Shown: in pieces, positions 50,118 to 60,693 of the stretch | How the letters are laid out: every line of letters starts with the position of its first letter | Position numbering within the stretch: position 1 is the stretch's first letter | DNA from: Deroplatys truncata | Lineage: Eukaryota; Arthropoda; Insecta; Mantodea; Mantidae | DNA length: 64,000 bases | Direction of reading: 5' to 3' | NCBI GenBank assembly: GCA_030765065.1 | Contig: CM060987.1 | Span: forward strand, 71,310,557-71,374,556 | Notes under the pieces: generated by a model | Database searches by the model: none | What the model was told of the DNA's origin: nothing | What the model saw: only the letters and a program-made list of their open reading frames with translations | Made by a program: the position numbers and the translations under genes

Positions 50118-50224
50118 AATGTTGGCGCGTTTTTCCTTGAGAATCCTCTGGAACGTTTCCCTAGAGGATATGTATTCATAATTTTCATTGGATATAAAAA
50201 TAGACGGTAATGTTGGCGCGTTTT
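50118..50224 (+). promoter_or_regulatory. 17-bp direct repeats containing TTGGCGCG, 90 bp apart
   Basis: TAATGTTGGCGCGTTTT occurs exactly at 50118-50134 and again at 50208-50224. The core TTGGCGCG resembles an E2F-type site. Between them lies an imperfect palindrome around GGAACGTTTCC flanked by CCTCT and AGAGG. They sit about 50-160 bp upstream of a TATA box. They may be upstream promoter elements or part of an LTR. Confidence 0.45.
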
Positions 50225-50276
50225 ATTAGCCAATTGCAGTTCAGTTATAATCTTTAGGCATATCGGTGTGTAGGAG

Positions 50277-50313
50277 TATAAATAGGGTAGGTTAGAGGTA
50301 AAGTCCGTCAGTT
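50277..50313 (+). promoter_or_regulatory. arthropod-type core promoter: TATA box plus TCAGTT initiator
   Basis: TATAAATAG at 50277-50285 is followed by CGTCAGTTC, whose initiator A would be at 50310, 33 bp downstream of the first T. This is a normal spacing. CCAAT occurs at about 50230. Downstream, an ATG at 50419 opens seven codons before a possible donor (ATG then GTAAAG at 50438), and AATAAA is at 50564. The compact order TATA, initiator, AATAAA also fits a solo LTR, but I could not find matching TG...CA ends with a target-site duplication. Confidence 0.45.
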
Positions 50314-50569
50314 CATCAAAATTCTTTGTACACTACACGTCGTATTCCCATCAGTTCGTCGAAAGTATTTGTACGGCACACTTCGGATATCAATTTGCAG
50401 GTTACGCGTAACAGAGTTATGAAAATTCTCAAGTATGGTAAAGTTAATTATACAAAAGGTTGAAGTACGTGGATTAAAAGTGATCAGTAAGAAGTTATTA
50501 TAACAGTTTCAGTTTGGCGAGTGTCTAGATCAATGTGTAAATGTGATAGTGAAAGTGTTCGACAATAAA

Positions 50570-51159
50570 AGTATAAAAGAAATTCTTTCATCAGTGTTAT
50601 CTTTGGATAAAAGATTCCTTTCCGTTTACACAACCTGTATAAAGAGAAGTGCTCGACCCAAAAGCTAGCCGGAGGACAAAGAACCAAAATTAAATAAAAT
50701 AACTAGCATTTTTTTAAACAAAAAAACTAATACTGCCGCAAATTGCTAACACCAGATGGAGCTACAAACCGAACAACTGAATCACGTCACAAGATGGCTT
50801 CAACGCGTGAAGTAAAAACAAATACACAAACATTATAAGTAATACACTCGCAAGCTATTATTAGTAATGAGATAGTTGTAACTGCATTGTCAATTTGTTG
50901 GATTTTTAAATGCATATAAAGAGTTCCTACATTCAATTTCTGTATTGAAACAACGTTTTTGAAGCAATATTTAACCCTTATCAGATGAAATAGATTAGCT
51001 GCTTGTACATATAGCTCTGGGCGCGCATGCAGATGTGAAAACAAAACGCAAAAGCGGTATTAAACAAGTTATTAATAGGTTCAATATAAAATAAACTAAT
51101 TTGAATTCAGCAACAAGGTGCAACAAAAATTTCTACTTCTCCCCTTAGTTTCCGCGCTG
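50570..51159. other. non-coding, no recognisable feature
   Basis: AT-rich sequence after the AATAAA signal. No exon was recognised. Confidence 0.4.
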
Positions 51160-51194
51160 TGCGTGCGTGCGTGCGTGCGTGTGTGTGTGTGTGT
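51160..51194 (+). repeat. (GCGT)n then (GT)n microsatellite
   Basis: Five GCGT units grade into a GT run of about seven units, a compound simple repeat. Confidence 0.95.
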
Positions 51195-51762
51195 TTTGTT
51201 TTTCTTCGAGTAAAAAACTTAAAACTTAAGAGTAGTAATGAAATACTTAGAACAACGTTTGAGATTTCTATGTCAACGTAACTTGGACCATTTTAAGTAT
51301 CTAAATTTTTTGTTTAAAATCGGGAATTTAGAATTATTACTTGAAAATTATGCATTTTCCTGGATTCTTAGAATATCGAATTATTGATTTTTTTTTAACC
51401 AACAATTTTGCTGTTTTAGGTATGTGTGCTACAATGGCGCAACTACTGGCTTCGCTTTGTCCGTCCGTTGCAAGTAAGGAGTTGTAATTACAGGAGTTTG
51501 AAGCATCTTTGTGGACACATTTCAGATTTAGTTAAAATTAAGGGTAGTTAAGATACAAACGCTGCAGTTGCAGTAATTGGCAGAAAACATTCGGGAGGAA
51601 ATAAATAGATTTCTATTTAATTTTTATTGCCATTAGAAGCGGAATATCCACAGTGGAATCCTGGGCAGTGACCGAAAACTGTAACTCGTATTCAAACAAT
51701 GGCGCTGTGTTATAATGTTGTGTCTCTTGTCAAGCGGAATTCAATTCCACATCACATACAAT
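51195..51762. other. non-coding spacer
   Basis: AT-rich; no motif. Confidence 0.4.
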
Positions 51763-51854
51763 TTTTACTTTTTATACTACGTACAGTAAGTAGGGGAAGT
51801 ATTGCATTCCACCCAAAAATTCTATACCGAGATTTCGCCAGAAATAAACGTTTT

Positions 51855-51920
<66 letters not shown>

Positions 51921-52569
51921 ATTTGTAGAAAAAGGTCGCGTGTGTCTGTGTGCAGCATAAATGAATAACGAAAAGTCGGATAAATACCACACTTATTTAG
52001 GTTTAGTATCTTTCAAAGATGCGACACGAAGGTTTCTCAAAAATGGCTCTAACGATTTTGATTAAAATATCACATATTTAAGGTATATTCATGACAATTG
52101 AAATATATATCTTGAATTTTCTGGGAATGCCCCCAAAATCCTCTTCATTCGAATGGCTTTTGCATAACTGGTAAACCGTAAGAGACATACAAAACGTTTC
52201 TAAGCAAAAAATATAGATATCGTTAAAACACACAATTTGTCATATACATTTCGTTTGTGGAGTGAACATTTCCGAGATATTCTTTGTTATATGTTTGAAT
52301 TTTCCAATGCAATACTTTTTTCTGAAATCGGAATTCGTTATTCTTTTTTAATGTCCTGGACATGTAAAGGAAATGTAATGCTCCACATAGGAACCGGCTC
52401 TTAAAGGATTTGACTATCGCTTAAAGCCTACAATATTTCCCTTGCACCTACAAGAAAACTAGCAAATGTTTATCTCGTTTAACATAAAGTAGATGGGGAA
52501 TGAGCGTTTGTAAAAATAGTTTATACAAGAGTAAAGAAATACATGTGAGTGTAACACATCAGATTTTTA
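51763..52569 (+). repeat. CTTTCTCTAC-family repeat, copy K
   Basis: Full-length limits: TTTTTACTTTTTATACTACG at the start, GAGTAAAGAAATACATGTGA and GTAACACATCAGATTTTT at the end. The stretch that reads GTTTTGAGACGCCCCGAATC in copy B is replaced by a (GA)n run. It is very similar to copies B and L and so belongs to the youngest group. Confidence 0.85.
51857..51919 (+). repeat. (GA)n microsatellite inside repeat copy K
   Basis: A run of about 31 GA units. It makes spurious Arg/Glu-rich and Ser/Leu-rich frames on the two strands. Confidence 0.97.
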
Positions 52570-54229
52570 CTTATTGCCTTAAACAGTTTAAACGTATTTT
52601 GAAGCAGGTGCAACTTTAGTGAAATCATTACGCTTTTTATTTTAAGTTTTTTGCTATGAATGAGTAACCTTCTTTTAAAGCATCTCCGATGCGTAGTCTT
52701 GCGCCCGAAAATACTAGGTTTGCCTAGGCATTCCTTATATATCTTCACAAATTAAAACAATAGAAAACTTACCATTATAATTAAATAAAATTTACGAGAT
52801 GTATTTTAACAAAGCGTCTATATTTCACAATATAGCGGTAAAAACACACACTTGTGGATAGTATTATAAATTGCACGTTTATGAATGTAATGAAACGACA
52901 TCGGCTATGCTGGTATTAGAGGAGGTGAAGGTGTTTAATGAAGAATGTTAACGAATGAAGCGAATATTCAGGCATGTAATTAATTACATTGCTTGAAATC
53001 GTTAGACATTTCCGAGTAGGTAGTTTACAAGGGAAGCCGCAGAAATGTAAGCCATTTCATAAAATGCCTATTAAATACCAAAGCTCAAGACACAAAATGT
53101 TAACAATGCACATGAATTGTAGTGCTAACGATAGGTGAGATGAAATAGTTATTGTCAATGTAGTTTAAGTTTTTAGGGTTTGTTAGCTTTCTTATATCAG
53201 CATATCTCGGACGAGGTGGTACTTGACATGGCATCATTTCATTATTAGGGAAATTATTTATATATTTGTTTATGGTGGTATTGCAGAATTAATATATGAA
53301 AATAACGATAACTCATCGCCTTTGTGCTATAGGCAGAACAGCTGATACGAAAACATTTTTTAATGAAGTGAAATTCCAGCGATTGATCATTAGCAAAAGT
53401 GAGAGAGCATACTCGTATAAATAAAAAACAGCATAATGGCGAAACTACTGCATCAGAAGCTTTATTGCAGTTGTATGGGATTACTGATTACATTATGCAT
53501 ATTTTGCTTCTGTGTATTGAAAGAATAAATAGGTGTAGTTTTTATGATTATCTATATAAACAAGTAATATAAAAGGAAACCATAAAGACATGCATGCCTT
53601 TGTTTGGTGAATGCAAAACAAAGTGAATAACGTACCAAAGCATCGTTTGCCGTAATTAAAGTTTAAAGGAAACTCATCTACTAGTTTATTTATGAAAATC
53701 AGTCCTGCTTTTTCTACAAACTTCCCAAATCGCTTACTCCGTATGCCGACTTCATCTACTGCTACAGTGCTCCCAGCCTCTGAGCGTGAAATCTGAAGAT
53801 ATGAGGATAAATGTGAAAACGGGTTTTACATTTAAGCTAAAGACAGTGGTGAACACAGGACATAAGTTTGCATCAGCATGTTAGATCGCGCATGGCTTTA
53901 TCCTGAGCTAATAAATGAAGATGACTTAGTAATGGAGGACTGTCCTGCATGGGGCGGGGAATTATAATGTTTTAGAGCCTTGCAACCAACTTAAGGAAGG
54001 AAGTGAATATACTACTGGAGTTCATCAAAGAGTATAATTCCATTTGCCAACTTGTTTTGTCTTTTACGATACAGATTTCCGTCATTGCTCCGGACGCACT
54101 TCAGCCTTGGGCTTATTGTGCTGTCTGTATCGTTTTAAAGCCGATTTATTGTACCTGCACCCTTTATCTCATAACAGATATAGTTTCAAATTCTTCTGCT
54201 TTTACAATCATTTTCCAAAAGCAATATAT
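52570..54229. other. non-coding, no recognisable feature
   Basis: AT-rich, no motif. A TATAAAT-like string occurs near 53416 without an initiator. Confidence 0.4.
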
Positions 54230-54800
54230 CTCCTGTGAGCTTAGGCCTCACAGGAGCTTAACAAATGCGCTGGGCTGTTTGTTTTTTTTCTTGCACAATT
54301 TGCAATCGTGTTATCGTGAAACACACTCATTGTTAAGATGCTTTTTCACTGGAGCATGTGCTGTGAGAAACGCAATAGTTGTTCTGGGCTGAATTGTGTT
54401 ACATTTAAATGAGCTTTCAGCTCTTTTCTTACATGGTTTTCTAATAAATAGTTTAAAATGTTGGTATCCTGGAGTTTTAAGCCAGATTTTATGATGCTCT
54501 ATTTTGGACAAGTTCTTAATAGCCTCTTTTACTAAATATCAAGATGTTCCTAGAGCGATTATGGCCCAATAAATTGTGAAGCTGCTCCTTGTCTTGCAAG
54601 TCCATCTTCTTTTTCATTTCTCTCTATGCCACTATGCCCCGGCACCCAGATGAGTTGAACTTCATACGTTCTGCCAAGTTCGTGAGCATGTTTAGGCAGT
54701 TAAAAACCAGTCCTGACGTTTACCTTATGACTACGTAGAGCCTTAAGCGCAGCCTGACTATCTGAAAAGATAAGGCTCTGTTTACCAATGTAAGCTCTCC
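54230..54800 (-). pseudogene. LINE 3' fragment with RNase H domain
   Basis: The minus strand from about 54797 reads IGKQSLIFSDSQAALKAL, then VQLIWVPGHSGIERNEKEDG and LARQGAASQFIGP. These are the hallmark segments of the RNase H domain that follows the reverse transcriptase in I, R1 and LOA-like LINEs. Next come IWLKTPGYQHFK and RTTIAFLTAHAPVKKHLNN, and finally a worn zinc-finger-like tail with CKLCKKK and CEA-AHRRYIAFGK. The reverse transcriptase is absent, so this is either a 5'-truncated insertion or a remnant. Stops and frameshifts make it dead. It is a different LINE type from the one at 11-16 kb, which lacks RNase H. Confidence 0.82.
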
Positions 54801-54892
54801 TTATGTTTTCATGTGTGCATTAAATGAAATGTGTGCATAAATTCCTGTTTCAAAAGCAGTAGCATAATGGATGTAAGGAAAGGTGATGATGG

Positions 54893-55049
54893 AGCAGTTG
54901 GTGGAATGAATGGCGGGGGAAACCGGAGAACCCGGAGAAAACCCACCCAGACGCCGCTTCGTCCACCACACCATGCAGGTCCCTGGGATTGAGCCCGGGC
55001 CGCCTCGGTTGGAGGCGAGCGCTCTAACCACTCGGCCACGACGCCGCCA
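54893..55049 (-). repeat. tRNA-derived SINE, family S5
   Basis: On the minus strand the head reads GCGTCGTGGCCGAGTGGTTA (A box), GAGCGCTCGCCTCCAACCG and CCCGGGCTCAATCCCAGG (B box region). The body reads GGGTGGGTTTTCTCCGGG, TTCTCCGGTTTCCCCCGCC. The anticodon arm can still pair (CGCCT with AGGCG). It is a single copy in this window. Confidence 0.75.
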
Positions 55050-55799
55050 GTTAAATTTAATGCCTAATTTAATCATTCAAAAAAGCGTCTCCACCCTGTG
55101 CTCATATCAACATTTTCGCTGATAACAGGAGCAACTTTAAATAATCCACATTTTTATTCTTTTTCATTTAAAGTCAATTTTACAGAATTGACCAAAATTA
55201 TGCGCATATTTAGATAAGCAGTATTATTAATTTATTTTAAAATCAACACAACAGATTTTGTAGATATTCTAGCTATAAAGCTTTTTTACAAATTATAAAA
55301 CAGGAACACAATAACTGGTCAGTTTCTTAGATTGCCAACAGTAATAATTGCAAAGCATTTCTGTAAAACCTGTTGAATAGAGTATGGAGGAAAAGTTTAA
55401 ATTTACGGTAAATGAGTTTTGAACTTGTGACATCAGATTTTGTTACTTTTCAATTAATTTTCTGTGACTGATTAAAATACTCCATGAGCATAATATGATA
55501 CCCCTTTTCTTTCTTATTTTCTTGGCTGCAGCATCTAATTCAAGTCATTTTGTGCACTGTCTTGCTTCTTTAGTACAAACAAGTGCCCTTGTTTTCTGCG
55601 AAGTTGATTCAACACGAGTCCTCCAAGTTCATTGAATGCTCGAATTATTCCAAGCACAATTCCCATTCCCTTTAGCACTTTAATGTCTTTCATGTCATCA
55701 TTGAGTGTTATAAATGCATAATTTGTGGAAAGCTTCCCACAAAATCCAATTTTGAGGTAAAACTTTCTACATTTTTCAATTCAATAATTCATTGCGACT
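55050..55799. other. non-coding spacer
   Basis: AT-rich; nothing recognised before the interrupted repeat copy M. Confidence 0.4.
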
Positions 55800-56073
55800 T
55801 TATGTAACTCAAACTTGAAGTGCCCTTCATTCTGATTTACTGGTGCAATTGGTAAACTGTAAAACATAAACAACATTTTACTACACAAAAAAATGTGGAT
55901 CTTGTTAAAACACACAACCTATGCTAAATAAAACCTTTTATGGCGTTAACCATTTTCGAGATATTCCGCGTTATTGTCTTGAATTTTCAAATGCTTTCTA
56001 GTGGTAAGTAGTGTCTCTTTATTTGTTTTTCGTGGGCATGTAAAGAACCTTTCAAAGCCATCACATTTTTGTT

Positions 56074-56366
56074 GTCCTTCGTGGTGTAGTGGTTACCATG
56101 CTAACTTCTAGTTCCCGAGGTCGCGGGTTCAAAGCTGCCGGAGGTCGATGGAATTTTTCGGGCGTAATAATCCTTAGCATGGCTTCCTTCGGAAGGGAAG
56201 TGAAGCCGGTGGTCCCATATCGTAGATTTACGCACGTTAAAGAACTGATAAAGCCTGATAAAGAGACGTTTGAGCAAAATTACCGGTCTTTCACGCCCAA
56301 TATTAAATGGGATCCTAAGGGCTACAGCAGTTAAAGAGCGTCCATAAATAAAATTCAATTCAATGT
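56074..56366 (+). repeat. tRNA-derived SINE, family S1, plus-strand copy
   Basis: Opens GTCCTTCGTGGTGTAGTGG (A box) with GAGGTCGCGGGTTCAAAGC (B box). The body reads CTTCCTTCGGAAGGGAAGTG, CCGGTGGTCCCATATCGTAG and ACGTTAAAGAACTGATAAAG, and the tail is CCATAAATAAAATTCAATTC. It is the only plus-strand S1 here and shows the family's full length (about 290 bp). It lies inside repeat copy M. Confidence 0.88.
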
Positions 56367-56616
56367 AATTTAGGAACCAAGGTTTTTTAAAAAAATCTGA
56401 TGTGTTACACTCACATGACTTTCCCTACTCTTGTAAACGTATTTTTACAAACGCTTATTCTCCATATGCTTCATGTTAATCGAGATATCGAGATGTTAAT
56501 CTTATTGGTAATTTTCTTGTAGATGCAAGGGGAATATGGTAGGCTTTAAGCGATAGTCAAATATTTTATCGCTGGTTGCTATGTGGCGCATTCCATTCTC
56601 TTTGCATGTCCAGGAC

Positions 56617-56637
56617 AAAAAAAAAAAAAAAAAAAAA
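56617..56637 (+). repeat. poly-A tract inside repeat copy L
   Basis: Twenty-one A residues, at a place where other copies read TTTTTTAATGTCC or similar. Confidence 0.95.
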
Positions 56638-57101
56638 GAATAACGAATTTGAGAAAAAGTATAAGTATTGGAAAATTTAAGGAAATAACAAGCAATATCT
56701 CGAAAACGGTTCACTCAACAAAAGAAATGTATATGACTTAAGTTGTGTATTTTAACGCGCTCTATATTTTTTGTGTAGTAAAATTTTGTCTTATCTCTTA
56801 TGGTTTACCAGTTATGCAAAAGTCGTTCACAATGAAGAATACTTTTGGAGACATTCCCAGAAAATTCGAGATATACATTTCATTTCTCATGACATTATCT
56901 TAAACATATGATATTTTCATCAAAATCGTTTGAGCCATTTTTGAGAAAATTAAAATTTTCGAAAAATGTTCCATGTAAAGGATAGTCTGGGGTGGGGGGA
57001 TTTTCTCGAAAACCTTCGTGTCGCATCTCTGGAAGGTACTGAACCTAAATACCAAGTTTGGTGTTTATCCGACTGTTCGTTTTTGATTTATGCTGTTCAC
57101 A

Positions 57102-57102
<1 letters not shown>

Positions 57103-57157
<55 letters not shown>
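57103..57157 (+). repeat. (CA)n microsatellite inside repeat copy L
   Basis: About 27 CA units, which give a His-Thr repeat in the overlapping frame. The position is equivalent to the short GT tracts of copies A and B and near the GA tract of copy K. Confidence 0.97.
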
Positions 57158-57159
<2 letters not shown>

Positions 57160-57445
57160 CACACACACGGACATGTTTCCAAAAATGCTTTTATTGGATT
57201 CAGGAGGTCTCAAAACATGTATTTCCGGTGAAATCTCGGTATTGAATTTTTGGGTGGAATGCAATACTTCCCCTACTTACTATACGTAGTAGAGAAAGTA
57301 AAAATCAATCGCTTTAGCCTACTGTATCTTTATGGCTACAACGAAATATGTAATTGTGTTTTGAAAGTTCATCTTTATTAACCAGAAAGATAGAAGAATA
57401 AGCTTTTATAAGAATAGTTTGTAAGAAGAGAGAGTGGAGAAAGTT

Positions 57446-58778
57446 GCATTATTAACTATAAAGTTAAGAATTGGGGCCATGGAAGTAGAGGGCATAAGAA
57501 AATCTGAGGTAAGCATGGGATCAGCTATGATTACATTGGTAATGTAATACAAGATCACATAAAGCTGCGTCAGAATTGCAACCACATGACACAAGCATTC
57601 CCAATACAAAAATCTGTGTCGCATTCTCATAACTTTCATGCTAGTTAGATTAAATTAATCATTCAGTCCCTGCTGGATGTTAATAAGTGTATTAATGCAC
57701 CTTGCAGCAAGTTCTGTATTTAACAATGATGTATTTAGGAATAAGAAGTTTTATATAGCTACATGCCTAATTGCAGCATGTGGGGTTGTCTTCTTCTGCT
57801 TGTTCTAGAACAACCGCCGTTACAAGTATATTGAATATTGGTTTGGTACTACCATTATTTTTGACCATTCATAGAGATATTTATATAAATCGCTTACCAC
57901 CTCCTCTTAGCTGCACTGAAGATTCTGATTCTGTGTATCTCACTTGTACTAATATATTCTTGACCTGCGTCCGATATCCTAAGGTATACATACAGCTGTT
58001 TACCACGACTAAGCGTCTGGATGTTGTAACTAAGCTGTTATTGCTTAAATTGAAATATATTTACTTTAGGGAAAAGATTGGGTAACGTGGATAGGAGTAC
58101 TTTCTGTATGAGCAATATATGTGAATTTTACATGTTAGGGAAAGATGTGCATGTGTGCACATCAGATTTTTTGAGGTGTCGAAAATATAATAATCACAAT
58201 TTCAAAAGGAGAACCAGCCATACATTTTTACAAACACTATTTCAGATATTAGATGAAACATAACCATATGTGTTTCTTAGAACCCTACTCGTATTTGCAG
58301 CTACTTTCTCAAAACTACACTATTTGTATAACCTTTTCTGGTTTGCCCAAAAGAACTGAAGCCTGCGTACAAAACTTACTTAGCAATCTTAATTATTTGA
58401 AACACACATATTTTGTTGAGTTCGGACGCTGGTCACTTGTGGAAGCACTGAAAGTAGCACCGATAGTCAACACATTTATATTTTATTTTTACTCAATTGT
58501 AACTGTGCTGTGTTGAAAAGGAGATGAGAACAAGGCAGTTAAAATTGGCATTGATCCTACAGGACTGTATTGAATTTTAATTGTAACCCGGTCTAGAAAG
58601 ACATAGGACTTTAATATTCATTCAATTGAGTATTGCCACTTATATTTTTTCATCCCTAAGAAAAACGATGCGTAAATGCTGATGGATAAAGATGTGAATG
58701 CACCATGCTCTCATGTTGTTATAGGTTCAGTGAAAGAAACTAACAATTAATTGCTGAACCATTTTCGGAGTCCAAAAG
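57446..58778. other. non-coding, no recognisable feature
   Basis: AT-rich, with overlapping frames of 60-105 codons, none with a domain or splice context. Confidence 0.4.
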
Positions 58779-59635
58779 GCTATTTCTACTGTTTATCTGT
58801 AACAAGTAAGAGAAGTGTTGCATTATGTCCAAAAATTCGATACCAAGATTTCGGGAAATAATCGTTTTAGGTCCTCTGAATCCTAAAGAATCCTTTTTAG
58901 AATAAGGTTTTGTGTGTGTGTTTTTTTTTTCTTTGAACAACATAATTTAAAAACGAAAAGTCGGTTACATACCAAACTTGGTATTCAGATTCGGCGTCTT
59001 CCAGGGATGCCACACAAAGATTTTCAAGAAGATTCTACCCCCCCCACGAACTATTCTATACATGGAAAACGTTCTTTATCTTTTATTTTCTCTAAAACGG
59101 CTCTAACGATTTTTATTAAAATACAAAATGTTTTAAGGTATTTACAAATAAAATACACATTTTGAATTTTCCAGTAATAACCTGGATGTTCTCTTCTCAT
59201 TCTGAATCACTTTTGTATAACTGGAAAATCGTTAGAGATGGGCTGAATTTTATCACAAAAAATTTAGATCTCGTTAAAGAGCATAACTCAGATTTAATGT
59301 ATTCCCCCCCCCCCCGCTTAAACATTTCCGAGATATTCGTTGTTATTGTGTGAATTTTCAAATACTTTTTCAAGTAGTGGATCGTTTCGGGTTTTTCTCA
59401 TGTAAGGAACCTGAGACTTCAAAGTCACCACTTAGCAATTCGCTTTTTGAAAAATCTCACCAGCTTCCCACTTATCCGTCTTATATCTAAAACAAGTAGT
59501 GTAAATGCGTAATGGCAGTTTATTTGTTTAACAAGAATATAATAAGATAGAATAAGAAGCTGTTTTAAGGATAATTCTAGAATAGAGTAGAGAAAGCCAT
59601 GTGAAAGTAATACATCAGGATTTTTTTTTGTTTAA
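58779..59635 (+). repeat. CTTTCTCTAC-family repeat, copy N
   Basis: Contains TCCAAAAATTCGATACCAAG, AAACGAAAAGTCGGTTACATACC, GGGATGCCACACAAAGATTTTC, AAAACGGCTCTAACGATTTT, CATTTCCGAGATATTCGTTG and GTAGAGAAAGCCATGTGAAAG followed by TAATACATCAGG. A GTGTGTGTG plus poly-T tract (58911-58930) and a C run (59306-59315) are copy-specific. Both ends are present but the 5' end is eroded. Confidence 0.8.
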
Positions 59636-60693
59636 AATTTTACTTTTCAATTCTGAAAATAATGCCTAAGCTCTTCTTTCTTATATGAAGTTGACTTCAT
59701 CGTAGGAAATTATCACCACACGCTAGATCACTTGTTATAGTTATAGAACAACACATTGGAGCATAGGTTATGTCGCACCATTTCTTAACAAGATTCTACA
59801 CGTTTTCACACATGAGTACTTCTGACAGATCGCCAGAAGTTATGTTTTACTTAAAATACCGTAGCCGTATTCAAATGTTCTCCATTATTAATTGTTTGCG
59901 AGACACACAATTCACATAATAACTAACCCAGAACAAATACATCTTAGCACGTGCTCTAAGTAGTGTAATTTAATTTAGTAATTTCTTCGACATTTCAATT
60001 TGTATGAAAATAATGATTAAAATGGTTGTAACGTAAGTCTAAAGAACTTAAATTCACTGGTATTTACCCTGAATCTCGGCTTTGGGCTCAGTAATAAACG
60101 AACCTCTTGTGAATTAAAACTTTCCAATCTCAAGTTGTATGTTTTATAAATAACCAACTATTATTAAATAAATACTGTCGCTTATAAAATTGTGAACACT
60201 AAAGCGTAGTGTAGCACATGATAATGGAAAAAGTAAGCGCATCATGGTTTCAGGTAAGTGAGGGCTGTCCGGGTGAGGTAAGGGGCGGGTAGTTCCCGGG
60301 TAGTGCGGGCAGGGGGAGCTGCATCAAGGCTCGCCCTTGCAGGAGATTTGCGCAGGTGCCATTGTGGAGCCGGATGGGAAGGGAGGACTGGGGAAACTGA
60401 CGTTTTCTATAGCATTTCGGGGTACGCCCCCCACATAGAGACCTATTTTGAGAACCTGGATGGTTGGTCCAGCAGGTGAAACGGGATAGGTGGGGGAGAA
60501 GTGGGGAGCAAAGCAGAAAAGGAAGATTGAATAGAGAAGACGATGGTCATGAAGAGTATTTTCAAGAGATGGGTAATAAAAGTGAGGAAGAAGAAAACTA
60601 TACCCGTGTTTAGCACCCTCTAAAGGACGTAAAGCGACTAGCAGTATAATTGAAATTATCTGTTTTCTATAACATTCTTTAACTACAAAATAC
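59636..60693. other. non-coding; GC-rich patch at 60260-60420
   Basis: Mostly AT-rich. The patch 60260-60420 is rich in G on the plus strand (GGTAAGGGGCGGGTAG). If the minus-strand exon next to it is real, this lies in the following intron or 3' sequence. Confidence 0.35.

Larger units (their letters stand above)
56383..57304 (-). repeat. CTTTCTCTAC-family repeat, copy L (full length, reverse)
   Basis: Both ends are present: AAAAATCTGATGTGTTACAC on the left and GTAGAGAAAGTAAAAATC on the right. Its length of about 920 bp includes a poly-A tract (56617-56637) and a (CA)n tract (57103-57157). It is the closest relative of copies B and K. An antisense frame runs 107 codons through the CA tract and reads SGEISVLNFWVECNT near its end. 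Confidence 0.88.
55800..57445 (+). repeat. CTTTCTCTAC-family repeat, copy M, split by a SINE and by copy L
   Basis: The middle part of the family is at 55800-56073 (GCAATTGGTAAACTGTAAAAC, CCATTTTCGAGATATTCCGCG, GGGCATGTAAAGAACC). The final part resumes at 57331-57445 (TACAACGAAATATGTAATTG, AAGAATAAGCTTTTATAAG, GAGAGTGGAGAAAGTTGC). The 1.26 kb between them is the S1 SINE at 56074 and the opposite-strand copy L. M is therefore older than both. Confidence 0.65.

Noticed and set aside
51752-51990. Ser/Leu-repeat and Arg/Glu-repeat proteins
   Set aside because: Both are translations of the (GA)n microsatellite.
60324-60693. Continuation of the minus-strand open frame beyond the candidate exon
   Set aside because: After a possible donor the residues become Pro/Ser/Phe-rich without motif. 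The openness here follows the GC-rich patch and is probably chance.
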